DNA of 6,482 bases from Cellulomonadaceae bacterium. GTDB lineage: Bacteria; Actinomycetota; Actinomycetes; Actinomycetales; Cellulomonadaceae. Where the stretch lies: the NCBI GenBank assembly GCA_031283115.1, contig JAITCK010000037.1:1-6482 (forward strand), in the 5' to 3' direction. Below the pieces are notes generated by a model that made no database searches, was not told where the DNA came from, and saw only the letters and a program-made list of their open reading frames with translations. The position numbers and the translations under genes are program-made. This document shows, in pieces, positions 5,973 through 6,482 of this stretch (position 1 is the first letter of the stretch; each line of letters opens with the position of its first letter).

Positions 5973-5978
5973 GGAAGA
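5973..5978 (+). promoter_or_regulatory. Ribosome-binding site of XPB
   Basis: GGAAGA lies 9 bases before ATG 5988, an acceptable spacing, and supports that start codon. Confidence 0.6.
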
Positions 5979-5987
5979 ATAGTTGCC

Positions 5988-6482
5988 ATGCCTGATGGTC
6001 CTTTGATTGTTCAGTCGGACAAGACGATTCTCTTGGAGGTCGACCATGATCTTGCCGAGGTCGCCCGCCACGCTATTGCTCCTTTCGCCGAGTTGGAACG
6101 TGCCCCGGAGCACGTGCACACCTACCGGCTGACAAACCTGGGCTTGTGGAATGCGCGGGCTGCCGGGCATGATGCGGAAGAGATCGTTCACACCCTGTTG
6201 GAGTATTCCCGATACCCGGTGCCGCAATCCCTGCTGGTTGATGTCGCCGAGACGATGGCCCGTTACGGGCGGTTGACCTTGCACGCTCATCCGGCGCATG
6301 GGCTGGTGTTGGAATCCACAGACAAGGCCGTGCTGGCGGAGGTTTTACGGTCCAAACGCACGGCAGGCATGTTGGGGGACCGCATCGACGCCACGTCGGT
6401 GGTGGTGCATCCTTCTGAGCGCGGCCACCTCAAGCAAGCCTTGGTGAAGATCGGCTGGCCTGCCGAAGATTTAGCCGGGTAC
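5988..6482 (+). CDS. DNA repair helicase XPB, N-terminal part (3'-truncated by window)
   Basis: 165 codons are open from ATG 5988 to the window end. The sequence is close to bacterial XPB (ERCC3-like superfamily 2, 3'-to-5' DNA helicase): DGPLIVQSDKTILLEVDHD, APFAELERAPEHVHTYR, LTNLGLWNARAAGHDAEE, SRYPVPQSLLVDVAETM, then VVVHPSERGHLKQAL and IGWPAEDLAGY at the end. This is the N-terminal XPB domain, proposed to contact DNA and partners. The Walker and DEAH helicase motifs must lie beyond the window, so activity cannot be judged. In bacteria the protein is an ATP-dependent helicase linked to DNA repair, but its cellular role is poorly defined. The gene follows the helicase-associated gene on the same strand and has its own ribosome-binding site. 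The two are likely co-transcribed, unless the dyad at 5921-5956 uncouples them. Confidence 0.93.
   Translation, partial: MPDGPLIVQSDKTILLEVDHDLAEVARHAIAPFAELERAPEHVHTYRLTNLGLWNARAAGHDAEEIVHTLLEYSRYPVPQSLLVDVAETMARYGRLTLHAHPAHGLVLESTDKAVLAEVLRSKRTAGMLGDRIDATSVVVHPSERGHLKQALVKIGWPAEDLAGY

Noticed and set aside
5508..6299. 263-codon open frame on the minus strand
   Set aside because: It is antisense to both the helicase-associated gene and XPB, which have clear family motifs. Composition is shadow-like.

Overview
This window is a chromosomal segment from a high-GC actinobacterium (Actinomycetota). The evidence is the GC-rich third codon positions, the frequent GTG starts, and a set of genes typical of that phylum: DUF3027, an extended cold-shock protein, an XPB-type helicase, and a penicillin-binding-protein tail next to a metallophosphoesterase. 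I cannot assign a genus. I see no mobile element, CRISPR array, phage gene or origin.

Left part (1-1590, + strand): the Ala/Pro-rich C-terminal tail of an upstream protein, probably a class A penicillin-binding protein, ends at 166. A 217-base spacer with two strong tandem hairpins follows. Next is an N-terminally anchored or exported calcineurin-like metallophosphoesterase (384-1346). A plausible sigma70-type promoter then leads to a complete tRNA-Pro(CGG) gene (1475-1548), which ends in a textbook terminator hairpin.

Middle part (1634-4728, - strand): reading leftward from about 4728, a cold-shock-domain protein with a C-terminal helical extension is followed after only 5 bases by a DUF3027 protein. 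The DUF3027 protein carries a histone-H1-like Lys/Ala/Thr N-terminal tail and a four-Cys putative metal site. Further down the same strand is an AzgA-type NCS2 purine permease.

Right part (4929-6482, + strand): this part is divergent from the cold-shock gene. It holds an unusually short helicase-associated (XPB/Ssl2-N-like) protein and then the first 165 codons of the DNA-repair helicase XPB, which runs off the window. The two neighbouring proteins share a visibly homologous domain. This recalls the way eukaryotic XPB pairs with p52 through related domains.

Most genes here are ordinary core actinobacterial genes. The parts most worth following up are the divergent nucleic-acid module (cold-shock protein plus H1-tailed DUF3027, facing a compact XPB partner plus XPB) and several inverted repeats at intergenic control points.
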